Shown here: one piece after another, positions 1-17,473 of the stretch
How the letters are laid out: every line of letters starts with the position of its first letter
How positions within the stretch are numbered: the first letter of the stretch is position 1
Source of the DNA: Daphnia pulex
Lineage: Eukaryota; Arthropoda; Branchiopoda; Diplostraca; Daphniidae
Assembly (NCBI RefSeq): GCF_021134715.1
Contig: NC_060021.1
Location: 11,192,501-11,256,500, forward strand
Length of the DNA stretch: 64,000 nt
Direction: 5' to 3'
The notes under the pieces: model-generated
Told to the model about the DNA's origin: nothing
The model's database searches: none
The model's input: the letters and a program-made list of their open reading frames with translations, nothing else
Made by a program: the position numbers and the translations under genes

Positions 1-1410
1 GTATTCATTATTTTCTCTTTCATCCGGTGCCAATTGAATGATGGCTGGTGACAGATCCTGATCACAAGCGCCTTTACTTGGCAGCAGCCATCGGAACTCG
101 ATTACTCCTAGCTTCTCTACGTTTCTAACTCAGAGTCTTCTCTTCAATAATTGATTTGCCAGGTTTTTTTCTTTTTTTTCTTTTTGCCATCCGTTCCCGG
201 AAGAAGTTTAGCACAGGCAACCCCCGGCGGCAATTCGGAAACAGCTCGGGTAAATAAAGAAAAATATATACATACATATACTTGTCAAAGAGGAAATGTA
301 TTTTCACGTGCAACTGAATTGTCTTTTTCTCCCGTCTGACTCTGACAGACACAGTCAATTGTTATTTTTCCTTTTTTTCTTTCTTCTTTATGACGCAACC
401 CAGGCGAACGACAGCAGCACGCGAAAACGAAAGCCGATGCTGGAATAAGGTCGACTCAAAGAGGGCCGGCATCACGCGGGCCGGCAGCAGCAGCTCTTCC
501 ATTTCTTTTGTCTACAGCGTCAGCTGACGTTGTTGTTGTTGTTGTTGGTCGTCGTGACTGTGAATAAGCCGATTAAGACAGAGTGTGCGCGTACGAGTCG
601 TCGTCGTCGTCGTCGGGAGTTTTATAATCACGACCGGAGAGTGGGGGGAGTTGATGGTCTGCATGTGGATCCTATACCGCCCTCCTTCCTTCCTTTCCCC
701 CCGTGGTTTATTGATCCAGCGTCGAATGGCGTCTGCTACTCTTTTATGAGTTTTACTATCGACGTCTTCTTTCCCCCCTTCGAAATTCCTTTTTCTTTTC
801 TTTCCTCGATTCTTTCGTTGGTTGTTGCCAACAAAGTTCAAGCTGGGATCGTCGGCGGATGCCGAACCCATCGACTAGTACACTCCTACCCTTCCGTCCG
901 CGTGAGCGTGAGCGTGAGCCAGAAAGCGCAGCGCCACCGCACTGACTCTCTCTCTCTTTCTTCTTTTTCTTGTTGGCCGTTTTCCGTGTCGATAGCATTT
1001 TTCGTCGGTATTCTCCCGGTCCGGCAGACAGGCGTCTCTACCATCGGGCCGTCTATCGACTCGGCTGCTACCGCGCCTTTCAGCTGTCTGCTGCTGTTTC
1101 TCTCTCTCTTTCCCTCCCCGTTGGACTGTTGGCTGTCGGCTGGATACAGCGCGGAAGCGGAATTGTGCAGTGCCGGCAGAGCGACCGGCTTGTGTTGCTG
1201 TGCGCTGCTCTGTGGACGGGACACAACAGAGGAGTGACGCGATTCCGATCAGGATCCCCTTTTCAAACGTCTCTCTCTTTTATTTCTTTCTTTCTTTCTT
1301 GTTTTCCTCTCGTTGGATGTGATTGTGATTGTGTGCTGCCCGTGATTGTGTGTTTTTGAGGTGATAAAACGGACAGATTCAGTGACAGGACTCGTCTGGA
1401 AACGTCGGCG
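1..1410. other. upstream flank / 5'UTR of PAQR gene
   Basis: No coding gene is recognised. The stretch is rich in simple sequence: GTT repeats near 530-547, CGT repeats near 597-617 and pyrimidine tracts (CTCTTT type) from about 940 to 1310. Open frames on both strands here are low-complexity and have no domain. The right end probably holds the 5'UTR of the PAQR-type gene that starts at 1411. Confidence 0.5.
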
Positions 1411-3723
1411 ATGGATTCGTTGAACGGATGCGCTCATCATCGGGAGACGACAGATCGCAATGGAATCGATGACATCAGTAACGGCCATGGGAAAAGGCCA
1501 GCCGGTCGGCGTTTACTCAAATGGACCCAAGTTCGTACTACCCCTACTACTACTAAAACAACTTTATCAAATTGCTTCGATTGTTTCGGTAAACATTTGT
1601 ACATTTTGTGTCCGTTTGTTCTGTTTCTTTGTGGGGATAGGTGCCTGACCATTTGAAGTTTAATCCTTACATCCACGAAGGCTACCGTCCACTAGCTTCA
1701 CTGGCCGGCTGCATCAAGAGCTTGGCATATTTTCACAACGAGACGATCAACATTCTGACTCATGGTACGTTATTATTATCCGCTGTCTTTGAGCACAAAA
1801 AGATCATCATGTGCAAATGGCAGGCCGCTCATTTTTTGCTGTACACGTTCCCTAAAACCCCCCCTGGCCCGGAGTTTCCAGGGCCAGATGGCAAGGCTCC
1901 CAAAGTCATCGCCGTAATGAGGGCACGTCCACTGCATCAAATCCGGCTGTGCGACTCTTTCGCCTTTTTGCTTTTTCCCCTTCCCGCACGATATGAGACC
2001 GATTCTATTTACACATGGGGTGATTTGTGATTTTCTCTTTTGTGCACGCGCAGGCCTTCCCGTCTTGTACATAATTCTTTGGTCGCCGACATTGATGCCG
2101 TATGATGAAATTAAAGTCCCCATTTTGCCGTACATCCACCTCGTCGCAGTGCTCAGTCCGTGGGTCGGCTCGGCTATTTACCATACCTTTATGAACCATC
2201 ACCATGGATACAGGTCTGTTGCGCAATTTCTGATTCAATCAATTGACTTTTAATCGACATTTCTTTCCCTTTTTATTTTCTTGATTTTGCAACGCGGATA
2301 AATCGATAGCGTTTACCGACGACTATTGCAGCTGGACATGCTGGGCATTTGGATCACGCAAAGTTTCGGTAATATGCACACATATATCCGCATTCTTTCT
2401 TTCTATCGAATTCAATTAGATTTTGATTTGACGCGTGGGGATTGACTCGCCTGTTTATATTGTCTGGCTCTTCCTTCCGTCTAATCAAAGGCCGGGCCGG
2501 AGTGGTGGCCTAAGAATAGAATATCCATTCGTAAAAAAAGGAGTGGAGCACTTACATTTTTTTTGCTTTTGGGGTCCTACATTCGATTCTATTGCGCCAT
2601 CTTTGTTTGCGATATATTCTTTCCGGTGTGTGTGTGTACATTCCCCGCCTGTTTATTTTCTCTGATATTAATGCCCTTCTTCTTGGTTTTCTTTTCCTTT
2701 TGTAAAATGTAGGAGCTCTAACGGGTGTTATTGCAGCGACGTACTGCTTCCCGGCGTGCATCGGAATCGTGATAGTCTTGATCTACTCTCTCTCCTGTCT
2801 TTGGGGATTGTATAAAGTAAAGAAAGAGACGTGGAACACAAATAAAGAAGAAGAAGAAAAAATATTTGTGTTGTTGATATAGGGACGCGTTTCTTTTTAG
2901 CGCAGAAGGAAACCGCCCGATCGATAAAAAGGCCTTGCGTAATAACATTGGCGATCTTCTTTTTTGTATTTTTTTTTCCTTTTTATGTGTGTTTAATGAC
3001 GATCGTGTTCCTCGGATAGGCGGTTATTGCCGGGAGTAGCGGAAATCCCTGGGTAAATTTACCAACTTTAACTGATTCAAAGTGAAAGCATTTAAATGTA
3101 TATTGCCTGCAAATGTGTACCCTACTGGGATTTGTATATTCCCACACACGGCTGACGTCCATTTTCATTACGGTCAAGGATCGGAGACTTTGCTTCTTCC
3201 TGCCGGTTCTCATCCGCCTAACCTTGGGGATTTTGCGGACCATGCACCTCGCCTCCGGCCACCCGGATTCCATTTCTCATGTTTGGCTTCAGGTACGTAC
3301 ACAGTAGTAGACATACTACACTCAGGGAGGGGGGCCTACATAATCGAGTCATCTTTAGTTTATTGTGTTGCAACGCTAATGGGATGATGGGCTTATTTAG
3401 AATTTGTGTAAGGATTCACTGCTGCTGACATTATTTTCAAACGTCTTTACATTCTTATTTTTTTTTCCTTAAAGGACGCCATATCGATTTTGGGCGGTTT
3501 CATCGGGGCGATGCGGATCCCTGAGCGATGGTTTCCGGGGCGATTCGACTTTTTCTTCAATTCGCATCACATAATGCACGTGCTTGTTCTGGTGGCCGTT
3601 GTTCAGATGCACTACGCCTCGAAATTGGATCTCATTTGGCTCAGCGATCCACAGTGCTATCCCAGGGGCGGCATCGAACCGCTCCTAGTCGTCAACTCGA
3701 CTCCCGATCCGGCTGAATTGTAA
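1411..3723 (+). CDS. PAQR4: PAQR-family seven-transmembrane protein (PAQR4-like)
   Basis: Exons: 1411-1530, 1641-1764, 2054-2213, 2310-2368, 2713-2816, 3179-3292, 3475-3723; 309 aa, all phases agree. PAQR proteins (progestin and adipoQ receptors) are seven-helix, hemolysin-III-related membrane proteins; several act as ceramidases or receptors, and the ligand cannot be told from sequence. Family marks visible: FNPYIHEGYRP followed by FHNETINILTHG at the start of the membrane domain, HTFMNHHHGY, LDMLGIW, and near the C-terminus RIPERWFPGRFDFFFNSHHI, where the SHH.MH histidines are the metal-site motif. The ERW.PGRFD block resembles PAQR4 in particular. The start is the first in-frame ATG after a 5'UTR. 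The 2816-to-3179 junction is the least certain: a short optional exon at about 2906-2938 would also keep frame. Confidence 0.88.
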
Positions 3724-5649
3724 TTTTCTGGCTGGCAGGAGGGACAAAAGAAGAGTTGATATTTCCGATTGATGCCAGTCAAGTTTTCTTCAGTCGTCAT
3801 CTCTTCTCCATCTCCTCCACATTAGTTCTCTTTTTTCCTTATCCAGCAATTTTTTAGCGTTTTCGTCATTTCTTTTCACTTCCACCTCGGCGGCCTGACG
3901 TGTGATGCGTGTCTCGATAATTGATGAAAATGATCTCCCACCTCACCCCACTCGTCCCTGTTTCCCCTTGCGCATTATTTTTAGATGAAATACTTTGTCT
4001 CCTCGTTTCTGTTGTCTCATGTTTTGGGTTCCCTTTTTTTCCCCCGTCTAAAAGGCACCGTTGTGTGCACTCCGCATTTAGAATCCAATACGTTTCATCT
4101 CTCACAGACAAAATGTGTTATACTATTTCACTGCTTCGTCATTTATTCATCGCCCATCGCTGATTGTAATGGATAATTGATTACATATATAACTTCACTA
4201 TTATTGCCGAGAGAATAGCTGATCAGAGTTGGAAAATAAGAAAAACTGAGTCAAAAGAAATGAGCACAAATGCATCCGCTCGTGCCCCATCTTGCAAAAA
4301 TAATAAACGGGTCGACTCTTACACCAGTAGCAAAGGGCCTTCGTGTTTTCCGTCTGAACCAATTTCCCTGTGGCGGATATCCGTTTTCTTCCTCGAGAAA
4401 AAACAAACAAAGTTTATTATAGCCGTCTGTCGCTATTTTTCTTTTATGGATTTCTTTATTCCGGAATAGGGTTTCAAGGTTGACTCACAAGCCCTAGCGT
4501 GAATAAATCAAACTATTTCAAGTGGCCATTAGGTGTGTAACATAATAATATACACATTTCAAGTAAAAAAGAAAAATGGGCGTCACACTGGCGGATCGAC
4601 TTAACAATTCTGTAACGTCTACACCTAACCGATGCCGCATTACGATCCATCGGTGCGTTAAAATATATATATATATTTTTAAAAGCGACTTTAGTACAAT
4701 ACTTAACGTAATGAGGTGTATGGAGGGGGGGGGATTGATATGCAGTAAAAGGAATGTAGCAAAAAGGTTTTCTTTTTTCCTACCTCTTCTTTCTCATTTT
4801 CCTTTTTGTCGATTCTACCTGACCCTTCCTCTCTTTTAATTGTTGCAACATCCACCATGATGAATGGCAGTTAGTTTGTCTCGTGGTCTGGACGTGTGTG
4901 CAGGTGCATTTCTTTCAAGCGTGCAAAATGTGAATTTTTCTTTTTTTCAAATGATATTCATGCTGAACCGTGACGTAAGAATTGTGTAAAATGATAGTGC
5001 GGCTTCCAATCAACGTACGAGTTTCATGGACATTTTCGGTAAGTCGTGATGAATTTTTCTGTTTGTTTTTTTACTGTTGACGCTGTTGGCTCCGTTCCTT
5101 TCCATCTCAAAGTAGAATCAGACAGTTCCGGCTTCCGGCGCATTTTTATTTTTTTTTCGAAGGAGTGGTATAGGTTTCCCCCACCCCCCTTTTTTTCGTG
5201 AGTGAACAATATCCTCGTTATTCTTGTAAGAAATGTTGGGTGCGTCTGTAAAAAAAATCAAATGGTTTTTGATTTCAGGTTGCGTATCTTTTGATCGAGT
5301 CTCCCATTATCGTGAATCGGAGGCGTAATTCGATGCTGTGAACATGGCGGTTAATCGGGCCCACCTTAGCATATATGGACCTAATGATTCCATCATTACC
5401 TCTATACGTCGATAATGACTGGGTGGAATAACATACTTTTCGAGTCTAAGACCCTGAAATCTGAGCTAGTGTATCGTTATAGGCCACACGATCCGGGTTG
5501 ATTTAACACAAACCGCAATAAATCCATCGAGGTTTTTGATTTCGAAATAAAGTGTACGTGTGTGTGTGTGTGTATTGCGGGGGGATAATCAAAAAGTAAA
5601 ACATTTTGATTTGAGGCACCAAAGAATCTGTAAATAATGAGGCGGTTTT
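3724..5649. other. intergenic: 3' ends of PAQR gene and peroxidase gene
   Basis: No gene seen. Holds the 3'UTR of the PAQR gene (+) and, at the right edge, the 3' end of the convergent peroxidase gene (-). Contains a GT dinucleotide run near 5559-5574 and several homopolymers. Confidence 0.5.
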
Positions 5650-8600
5650 TCATTCACGCCAGAGGCTCAAATCCAATTGCGCAATATCCGAAGATCCTTG
5701 GCACGGCCGTCGTCTGTTCCTATTTTTAGACAACAACAAAAAAAGAACCACACGTCAGTCGAATCAAATGCGAGGTGACACCCACGAGCATGTGAGCGTG
5801 TGTAGACACAATAGAGCGCAATCACACGCCAGATGATTGGCTAACAAAGGGTGGTGGTGGTGGTTGGGGGGGGAGATAGTCGGGAGTGTATATAATAACA
5901 ACAAGTTGACTTACTGGACATCAGAGCGCAAGAAGGCGCTTGATTGGATGCCTTTTATGTCGTCGCCGTTATCGCAGAGGATCCGAGCCAGTGTGACTGA
6001 GCGTAAACTGGCCAGTTGCTCTATTTATATATAAGGGATAAGCGGAATAAAAGCCAATGACGCAATGCGATTAAACCGTGTGGGGAGAGAAAATGAACTG
6101 CTGATCAATTGTGTTGTGTAACTCACGCTGAGTGAATTTAGCCGTGGCTTCCTCGTAAAAGAGCCGATCACCGCGTCGTAATCGCGCAAACTGGTCGCCA
6201 ATCAAACAGAGGAAAGTCGGACCCAACAAGGCCCCGTCGACGATGCGTTCAGACACGCCCCCGATGAACAGGTCGACGTCATCGATGCTGTTGTAGATCC
6301 GACTGATTTCTTGCACCACCTGATGGACCCAAACAAAAAAGATTGGGTTCACGCCCCTTAGCAGAAAAATTGTGAAGGGCTACGCTACACATACCCGTTG
6401 GTCGATAACGTCCAAAAGGTCCTGCCATTGATTAGCCCGCGGACGACCGCAAAGTTCCCGATAATCGTTATAGGGTGGTAGACCGTGCTGCAAGTAAATT
6501 CAGTTATCGATCGAAATAGTTTGAGTATTTAAATGAATTTAAATTTTACGTCTCTGCCGCGTTGGAGATTCAAGGCAATCAAATCCATGCCGAAACTTTG
6601 CTTGCCTTGGAAGAGTCGATTTTTGAGCTAAATAGAAATGAAGAATAGATTTAAAATTCTAATATTCGTTAATTCAATTTCGTCGAGATGGAATCGGACC
6701 TCGTCAGTGAAGGCTCTGTCCATCTTTTGAGCCGGTTGCATTAGTAATCCGCGCACCAAAGTATCCACGCCGGTGTCTTCGTACAGCTCAAACGGTTTCG
6801 ATTGATGCTGGTGAAGCAAAAGGCTTTGTGTTTGACTACCAAATGCCGTGAATCCCCTATTCAAAGCGCGGTCAAATATATATTCAGTTATTTAAATTCG
6901 TCCAGCAACCCCGAAAATCCCATTTCGATGTATAGACGTACTCTATAATCCCCTGCACCAGACTGTGCCCGACACGGAAGGCTGCAGTTGCGAATTCGTT
7001 TGTTACAGTCGGGTTGATGTTTTGATCGTAAAGGTTAGTGGCCATGCCACTGCCGGGCGGCAGAGGCTTCAATTGGAATCTGGACATGTACGTGTCCCCT
7101 GCGATCGATATAACGTGCGTTATTTGATTAATGACTGCGGCTCTCATCAATCAAACTTGTTTCTTTCTGTTTGGGTCTTGTTTTGATATACCGAGGAAAA
7201 TGGGAAGGAATTCGTTGTAAGTGATCTGCTGGATTTCAGCGCCGACGATCCTTCGGCTTTCTTGAAAGACGCGCTCGTCGTTCCAGAACGGATTGAGTTG
7301 CTGCAATGCGTCGGCTAATGTTTTATAGACAAGGGAATATTATATATGCGTGTCTTTTTAATAATAACTTTATACCAATTCTATTGTGTTCACGAACCCA
7401 CACTGTGTGAATGACGGCCAGTTGGGGTTGTTCGTTGACACGGCCGTCACCTGGACGAGAAATAATAATTGAGACGGTCATTTGAAGGTTTCGAAATCAC
7501 CACAGGGTTAAAATGAAGATAAACCTGCTCTGAAGCAGAAGCGCTGGCGAAGAAAGTCTGAACACTCTTCAGCCTTGACGGGGAGAAGCGTGTGACCCTG
7601 TATGGAGCGCTGGACAGTCAGACGGCCGCCGTTAAATTCCCTTAACTGGTTGGAAAGATCTTGACTCGAGCCGTAGACGGTTGACCCGTCGATAAATGCC
7701 GTGACTTGATTCAACTGTCGTCGTAAAAGTTGTTATCAATTCATCGATCGACGACAGAGAGAATGAAAACAAAATAGGGTTGTTGTTGATTATGCAATTT
7801 ACCTGTTCCCTAGGCCCGAAAGTACATCCTGGCCGTGGGGCTGGCAAGGAGCGAACAAACTCCATGCATCGTTGATTGAACTGGGCGTAAAATGGGTCGT
7901 TGGGCGGGATGGCGATGGGAAAACAATCGGGGTGGCGTTCGGAAACATCGAGAAATTGGCCACTTCGACAGCAGGTGACACCCGATGAATTTTGCCCTGC
8001 ACAATCATTTCAGCCGTTGAAATGGTGTCGTTAAATGATTGTTACAATTGTAAACTGATTTTACCGCGAACAATGGGCGAGTGAGTGATGTCGTGATCGA
8101 GGAACTGTCCCCATTGCATGAGCATCAGTGTCCATATTTCACTTTGACTGGAGCGATGGCTGGACTCGGTGAGAGACTGTGACACTAATCTAGCGCTGGG
8201 CAATTCGACGTCTCCCTCGGCCAATCTCGGAGTGTTAACACCTGTCACACATATGCGGAGAGAGGGGGGATAGAAAGTTAATTTATTTAGTCGCCCAGAA
8301 ATGATGATGTGTCCATCTAGGGGGCTGTATTTTACCGTCTCCGTATTTGGGTGGGATAATTCGCTGGAGAGCGACGTTAATTTGGCCCCATTCAGGCCGC
8401 TGCTCGTTATTGCAAGAGCCGTCTATCGTGCGGAAATGTGACAGCTGAGACGGACATTGGACTTTTGGCCGGCAAGTGTCTGCTAAATCAGTCGACGAAC
8501 TGGTTAATTGGAAGAATGGCAGGGCGAAACGGCCCTGATCTACCGTCAACATGTTTCTGTTGGATGACAAAGTTTTAAAATAGAATTGATTTAGATCTAT

Positions 8601-9304
8601 ATTATAGATTGAATCACTTACTGATTGACTAGCTGAATGGAGGATTCGAGGCCTTTGATGGCGTTGCTGCCGACTTGCAATGTCTGCTGACTGGTCGGGA
8701 ACAAATTCAAATGGAAATTGACGGGAGTGTCTGGCTGGACGACGATTCGGTTGTCGAAAAGATTTTTCTCGAGTTCCACTCGCTGATCGACGACAACCAA
8801 AGCGGCCTGGACGGCATTTTGAATGTCTTGGGGTTTCAAGTCGGGAATGGGCACATCTGGCGGGCGGAAGAAGAGCGTTCCGGCCGTGGAGACGCCGCTC
8901 GTTTTCTGGTTGTCGCTTTCCGAATTGGGACAACAGACGCCGAAAACGGACGGCTGATTGGCCAAACGACACGGCGTTTGTTTAATTAAATCTGCCAATT
9001 GTGTGTACATGAAGAAACATTCAAACAATCGCTTGCAACGTCCTTTCTGATTCATGTGATTCGTGCAGGTCGCTCCTTCGTTCTGTTTCTGCGCAACTGG
9101 CCGGCTGATCAAGAAGGTCGTGTCACCTGGGAAAACGATCTGGCCAACGGAGACGTCGACGGCCAACAAAATTAGGACAGCCCAACATATCACCAACCTG
9201 CGCACAACAAAATCAAAAGGTAAGAACACACAATTTTTGAAATTCATTTCGTGATTTTATTGGCTGTGGGGGGATGAGAGTCGAAAAAATATTCACCTGT
9301 CCAT
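5650..9304 (-). CDS. secreted heme peroxidase with N-terminal clip domain
   Basis: Exons, 3' to 5' in window order: 5650-5719, 5915-6020, 6127-6319, 6395-6487, 6550-6627, 6700-6856, 6942-7098, 7192-7314, 7376-7450, 7525-7714, 7803-7996, 8065-8241, 8336-8556, 8622-9197, 9297-9304; 805 aa, every phase fits. An N-terminal hydrophobic stretch (residues 4-21) is a signal peptide. Residues 47-92 carry six cysteines in clip-domain spacing (C47, C57, C63, C79, C91, C92). The animal (peroxidase-cyclooxygenase) heme peroxidase domain follows: QWGQFLDHD with distal His318, DGSTVYGSS, catalytic Arg475 in WVREHNRI, proximal His566 in FRVGHSLVQ, LNLQRGRD, and the terminal TLARILCDN. All key residues are present, so it should oxidise substrates with H2O2 outside the cell. 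Relatives include chorion peroxidase and peroxinectin. The start ATG lies in an 8-nt coding exon; an ATG at 9247 is intronic. Confidence 0.92.
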
Positions 9305-11394
9305 GTTGAAGCTCAAAATGACACTGGGCAGAGGAGTTGAACGAGCACAGCAACCATTTCCCACTTTATTAATGTCTGCCCGGCAGCAGCCTTGAAAGTC
9401 AAAGTGTTGTGTGCCCACGAGATCGCCTTCACAGTCTCAGTAAGTTACGCGACGACGGCAGTGAAAGGAAACACACTGTGTATCTCTCTCTCGCATGACA
9501 TCACTCCGACGATGCTTATTTTTTTCGGGAGCAATTATGTTATGTCTGTCGTGCCGTTGCCGGCAGCTGGAATGTTATAATTCTGGGCCGTTTTTTTGCT
9601 GTTGTTTGTTTTTTCGTTCGGTTTCAAAGTCAAAGACTTTCAATGGCCGAGAAGATCGTCGCGCAAGTTTCACCAACGTCACCTTCACACAATAGGTGGA
9701 GTTGCTGCCCGACGGACATAATTTTTTCGATTCTTTTTTCTTTCTTTTCTGGTACGACGAGCAGCAGCAGTGCACGCTAATGGTTCCTCGATCGCTTCGG
9801 GAGTTGCGCTCGAGTCAAGGGCGAAATAAAGGTAGAAAACAACATCACGGATCTGATGTTCACGATTGTTTGATTGCGCCATCGACGGGAGAGAGAAAAC
9901 CCTTCCCGATAGATTTATTTCGTTGGTAGAATTTGTTTTATTTGGGGGGGTGATGCAAGGATTCTTTTTTATCTTTATGATGTTGAGGTCATCATCATCT
10001 TTTGCCGTCACCCATTTTCGAAGGTCCTGGGCGTTTTTCTTAAAAAACCAAATGAAAAATTATGCACAACGCAAATGTTGTGCTCGTGTGGAAGATAAAA
10101 TAAATTGTGAGCCCGGACGCGCGGCGCAGATGAGAAAGTTGGCAACGTAAATCTCTTGGACAATGTGCATTCGCAATCTTATTCTGTAAGGAGGAAAACA
10201 ATACAAAAGATGTTAACAAAATGCAAATAGAAACGTACGCGCCCCGCCTCGCCCGCTTATGTTTATTTTTTTTCCATTTGACCTGGCAGCGATTTTATTT
10301 TTATTATTTCGGTACGTTCTTCTTTTTCACGTTGGGAAAGTTGCTGGCTCTGATGGCAGTTTCTTCTTTGTGTCCGAGAGAAGAAGAATAAGTACCGAAT
10401 TTCTCTTCTTATTTCTTTTCTCTCTCTCTTCTCTTTTGGAGCAACTTGTTATTGTTATTTTCTTTCTGTTATTATTATTATTGCGATAGTTTAAAAATGG
10501 AAATGAGTCAAATGACAATCTAAACAGCACCCGTCGAAATTTTTTTTCAAACTAAATATTACAGCCCCTGTAGCATCACCTGCGGTTTGCGTGACTAGTT
10601 GACCCACACCTGGTAACCTAGAATCGCTTTGACGTGATCATCCGACGCCAATGTTTTTTTTCCGTGCGAATGACGGGAAAATTGAATAACTAGAGAATTT
10701 TTCATCACAAAACCTTGAGGAGAGGAACCCCGCCAGGCAATAAATTTTGACGACATACAAAGGACAATTTTCGTCTTTTTTATTTATTTATTTATAGGAA
10801 TAAATAAGTGAATGTATTCCGGCTTGTTTTCACTTTAAAACACACATCTCTTTTCTCTTTTTGTTTTGTTTTCGTTTTGGTTGTCCTGTATAAAAACTAC
10901 ATGTAGGGCGTCGTAATTCTTCGTCCGTGCGGGAGTCGTAAGGAATTAAGGGCGTGAGACGGAAGGGGGGAGAACACAAAAAAAAAAATACGGAGACGTG
11001 CACACACAGTGGTCAGCCATATAAAGTCAGTTAAAAATTTTTGTCTCTTTTTTTTTTGTTCTTAAACCTATTTCGATCATTTCTCCAAAAAGGCACAAAT
11101 AGATATTTTTCATATTAAAAAATTTGGGAGGGAAAATTTTTTTCGTCTGCGCAGCAGAATTTGTTTTGTTTTTGGACACGATCCATCTCGTCGCCAAATT
11201 TTGTTTCACGCACATGGCTTGACAAGAGGAATTTTTGTTTTTGTTCGTTTTGTGTCTGGTCATTTAATAATATAAGAAAGAAATTAAAATTAGCAATTTA
11301 ACAATGGGAGGGGGAAGAATGAGAAGAGAAAAGATTTTCTTTTTTTTTTTCTTTTTTAGTTTGTCGGAAACGGTCGTGAGTGAGATAATATTTT
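9305..11394. other. intergenic: peroxidase upstream region and protease 3'UTR
   Basis: No gene seen. The left half is presumably the promoter of the peroxidase. The right part is the 3'UTR of the clip-domain protease on the minus strand. AT-rich TTTATT repeats near 10780-10797 read as several overlapping AATAAA poly(A) signals on the minus strand, about 600 nt past that stop codon. Confidence 0.5.
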
Positions 11395-14663
<3,269 letters not shown>

Positions 14664-16432
14664 GATCGATGTGGTGGAAATGTTTGCCAATCGAAGAGAA
14701 GCAAGAGATCTGGATGCCAAAGATGTCTGAAACAGAGTTAAACAAGTGGTCGAGTCTTCCAAATCACGTCTGCAGCAGAGGTCAGCCAACAGGTAAAACG
14801 GCCCACGGTGGAAAAAGTGGGGAGAAAGCGCGACTTGACCTACTGACTGGATTCCGTCCACATCAGAAAAGGGCAAAACGAAATAAAAGAAAAAAACACG
14901 TTTCATCAATAAAAAGCGAAAAGCGGACACCGTTTCACTCTCTGCCTCATCTACGTGTGAACGTCGCTAAACTTGTACATATGCAATTTGTTAGAATAAT
15001 AAGCAGATGACATGGCGATTGACAGGAGGCAGACGACAACAAATGAAGAACGTACCGGTTTGTTTTGATGGCAGTCACTGAAGACAAATTGGGCGATGAC
15101 CTAGTTGACCTATTCACGTGATTCAAACACTTGACAGAAAGACTTGTTTCCCCCTTTCGTATAACGCAGGAATCACTTGTACACGACCCAAGTAATAGAC
15201 TTGAAAACAACTGCAATCAAGTTCACTTTGAATATAAAAAGAACTTTTTTGGGGCGACAGCACAGACTCTGAAAGGTAAACCCTTTTCCCGGCAGTCACA
15301 ATGTGTGTCCCGTACCTGCAACTGCTGCAGACTGACTCGTGCCAGAGGAGAGGGGTACCTATCGATGACTTGGTTAATCAGCGTGCGGCGCGGAGAGCTC
15401 CCTCTCCTCCCTTTGCGTACACTACGTAAGGGGGGAAAGATTCTGCTTATGTTTTCTCTCGGACGGCGGGGGCCGGCAGTTGGACGGGGGAGGGGGGGAA
15501 AAGAAAGAAAAAGGAGGAGAAGACTCTCGGCTGCATTTGACCTACATTAACAGGCGGGAGAGCTTGGTGGGGAGCGGATATGGAGAAAGGAATGAAAACT
15601 GTAGAAAAAAGGTGTACACTAGGAGGTGGGATGATGGGACCGGAGGGTGGGGAGGAGGCTTAAAGAAGGTGTATACATGACACAGGTAGAGAGGAACGGA
15701 GAAAGTGCGCGCCATCGAGTAACATTCACTACAAAACCGAAAAAATGGAGAAAGCCAGCGAAAACCAGCCTCTTTTCTCTTTCTCTTTGTTTTCTCTATC
15801 AGGAGAAAACTTTTCTCAACGTTCAAGCATTTAGAAACAGATCCCTTCCGACAAAGGAAATTTTTTTTTTAACTCAATTTATCTCATAGATTCCATATGC
15901 AAAGCGAAAGAATGCTGCCGTAGAATATTCAGAGCAGAAGAACGATGAGTTTCGACGAGTTAAAACATTTGCTGTCGATTATCATCTGCTGTTTAGAATA
16001 ACTTTTAGAAAGATCATTTGCAAGAGAAATCCTGCGTCCTTGGTGATTTCCCAGTTTTACCAACCCGGGCATACCGGTTTTCCCAAAGCCACTCCCGTAC
16101 ATTGCCTTTCAGAAATCAAGACGTCAACCTCGGTTACATTGGGAAAATAAAAGTGCTTTCACTTTCACTTTTCTTGCCCCAATGTTGCGCAGAATTCTGA
16201 TGAAAGATGACGAATCAAAACCGGATGAAACCATTAACCCCGGACAATATTCCCTAAAATTTAAAATCTGATTGTCAACAATTACAGGCGAGCCTGGTAT
16301 TTATTTTTTTTAAATCCCCCCAAAACTGAAATAGTCATTACACTCTACTTCTATAGTGCACTTTCATTTCCAAAAGTCGTTTATAAACTGCAACATGATC
16401 AATTTGGTATAGAGTCGATAAATACTCTAGCC
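14664..16432. other. intergenic: protease upstream region and AK2 3' flank
   Basis: No gene recognised. Contains GA-rich low-complexity stretches (about 15480-15530) and the 3'UTR of the adenylate kinase gene at its right end. The open frames seen here have no domain, codon bias or splice context. Confidence 0.5.

Positions 16433-17473
<1,041 letters not shown>

Noticed and set aside
512-1237. Long open frames on both strands in the left end
   Set aside because: They are low-complexity (Ser, Arg, Phe runs from simple repeats), overlap each other and match no domain; the region is best read as 5' flank of the PAQR gene.
2906-2938. Extra 33-nt exon in the PAQR gene
   Set aside because: Keeps frame and has AG/GT ends, but alignment by eye with the PAQR4 loop supports the direct 2816-3179 junction about equally; left out for parsimony.
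9194-9247. ATG at 9247 as the peroxidase start
   Set aside because: It lies in an intron; an acceptor at 9198 and a donor at 9296 join an upstream ATG exon (9297-9304) that gives a clean signal peptide.
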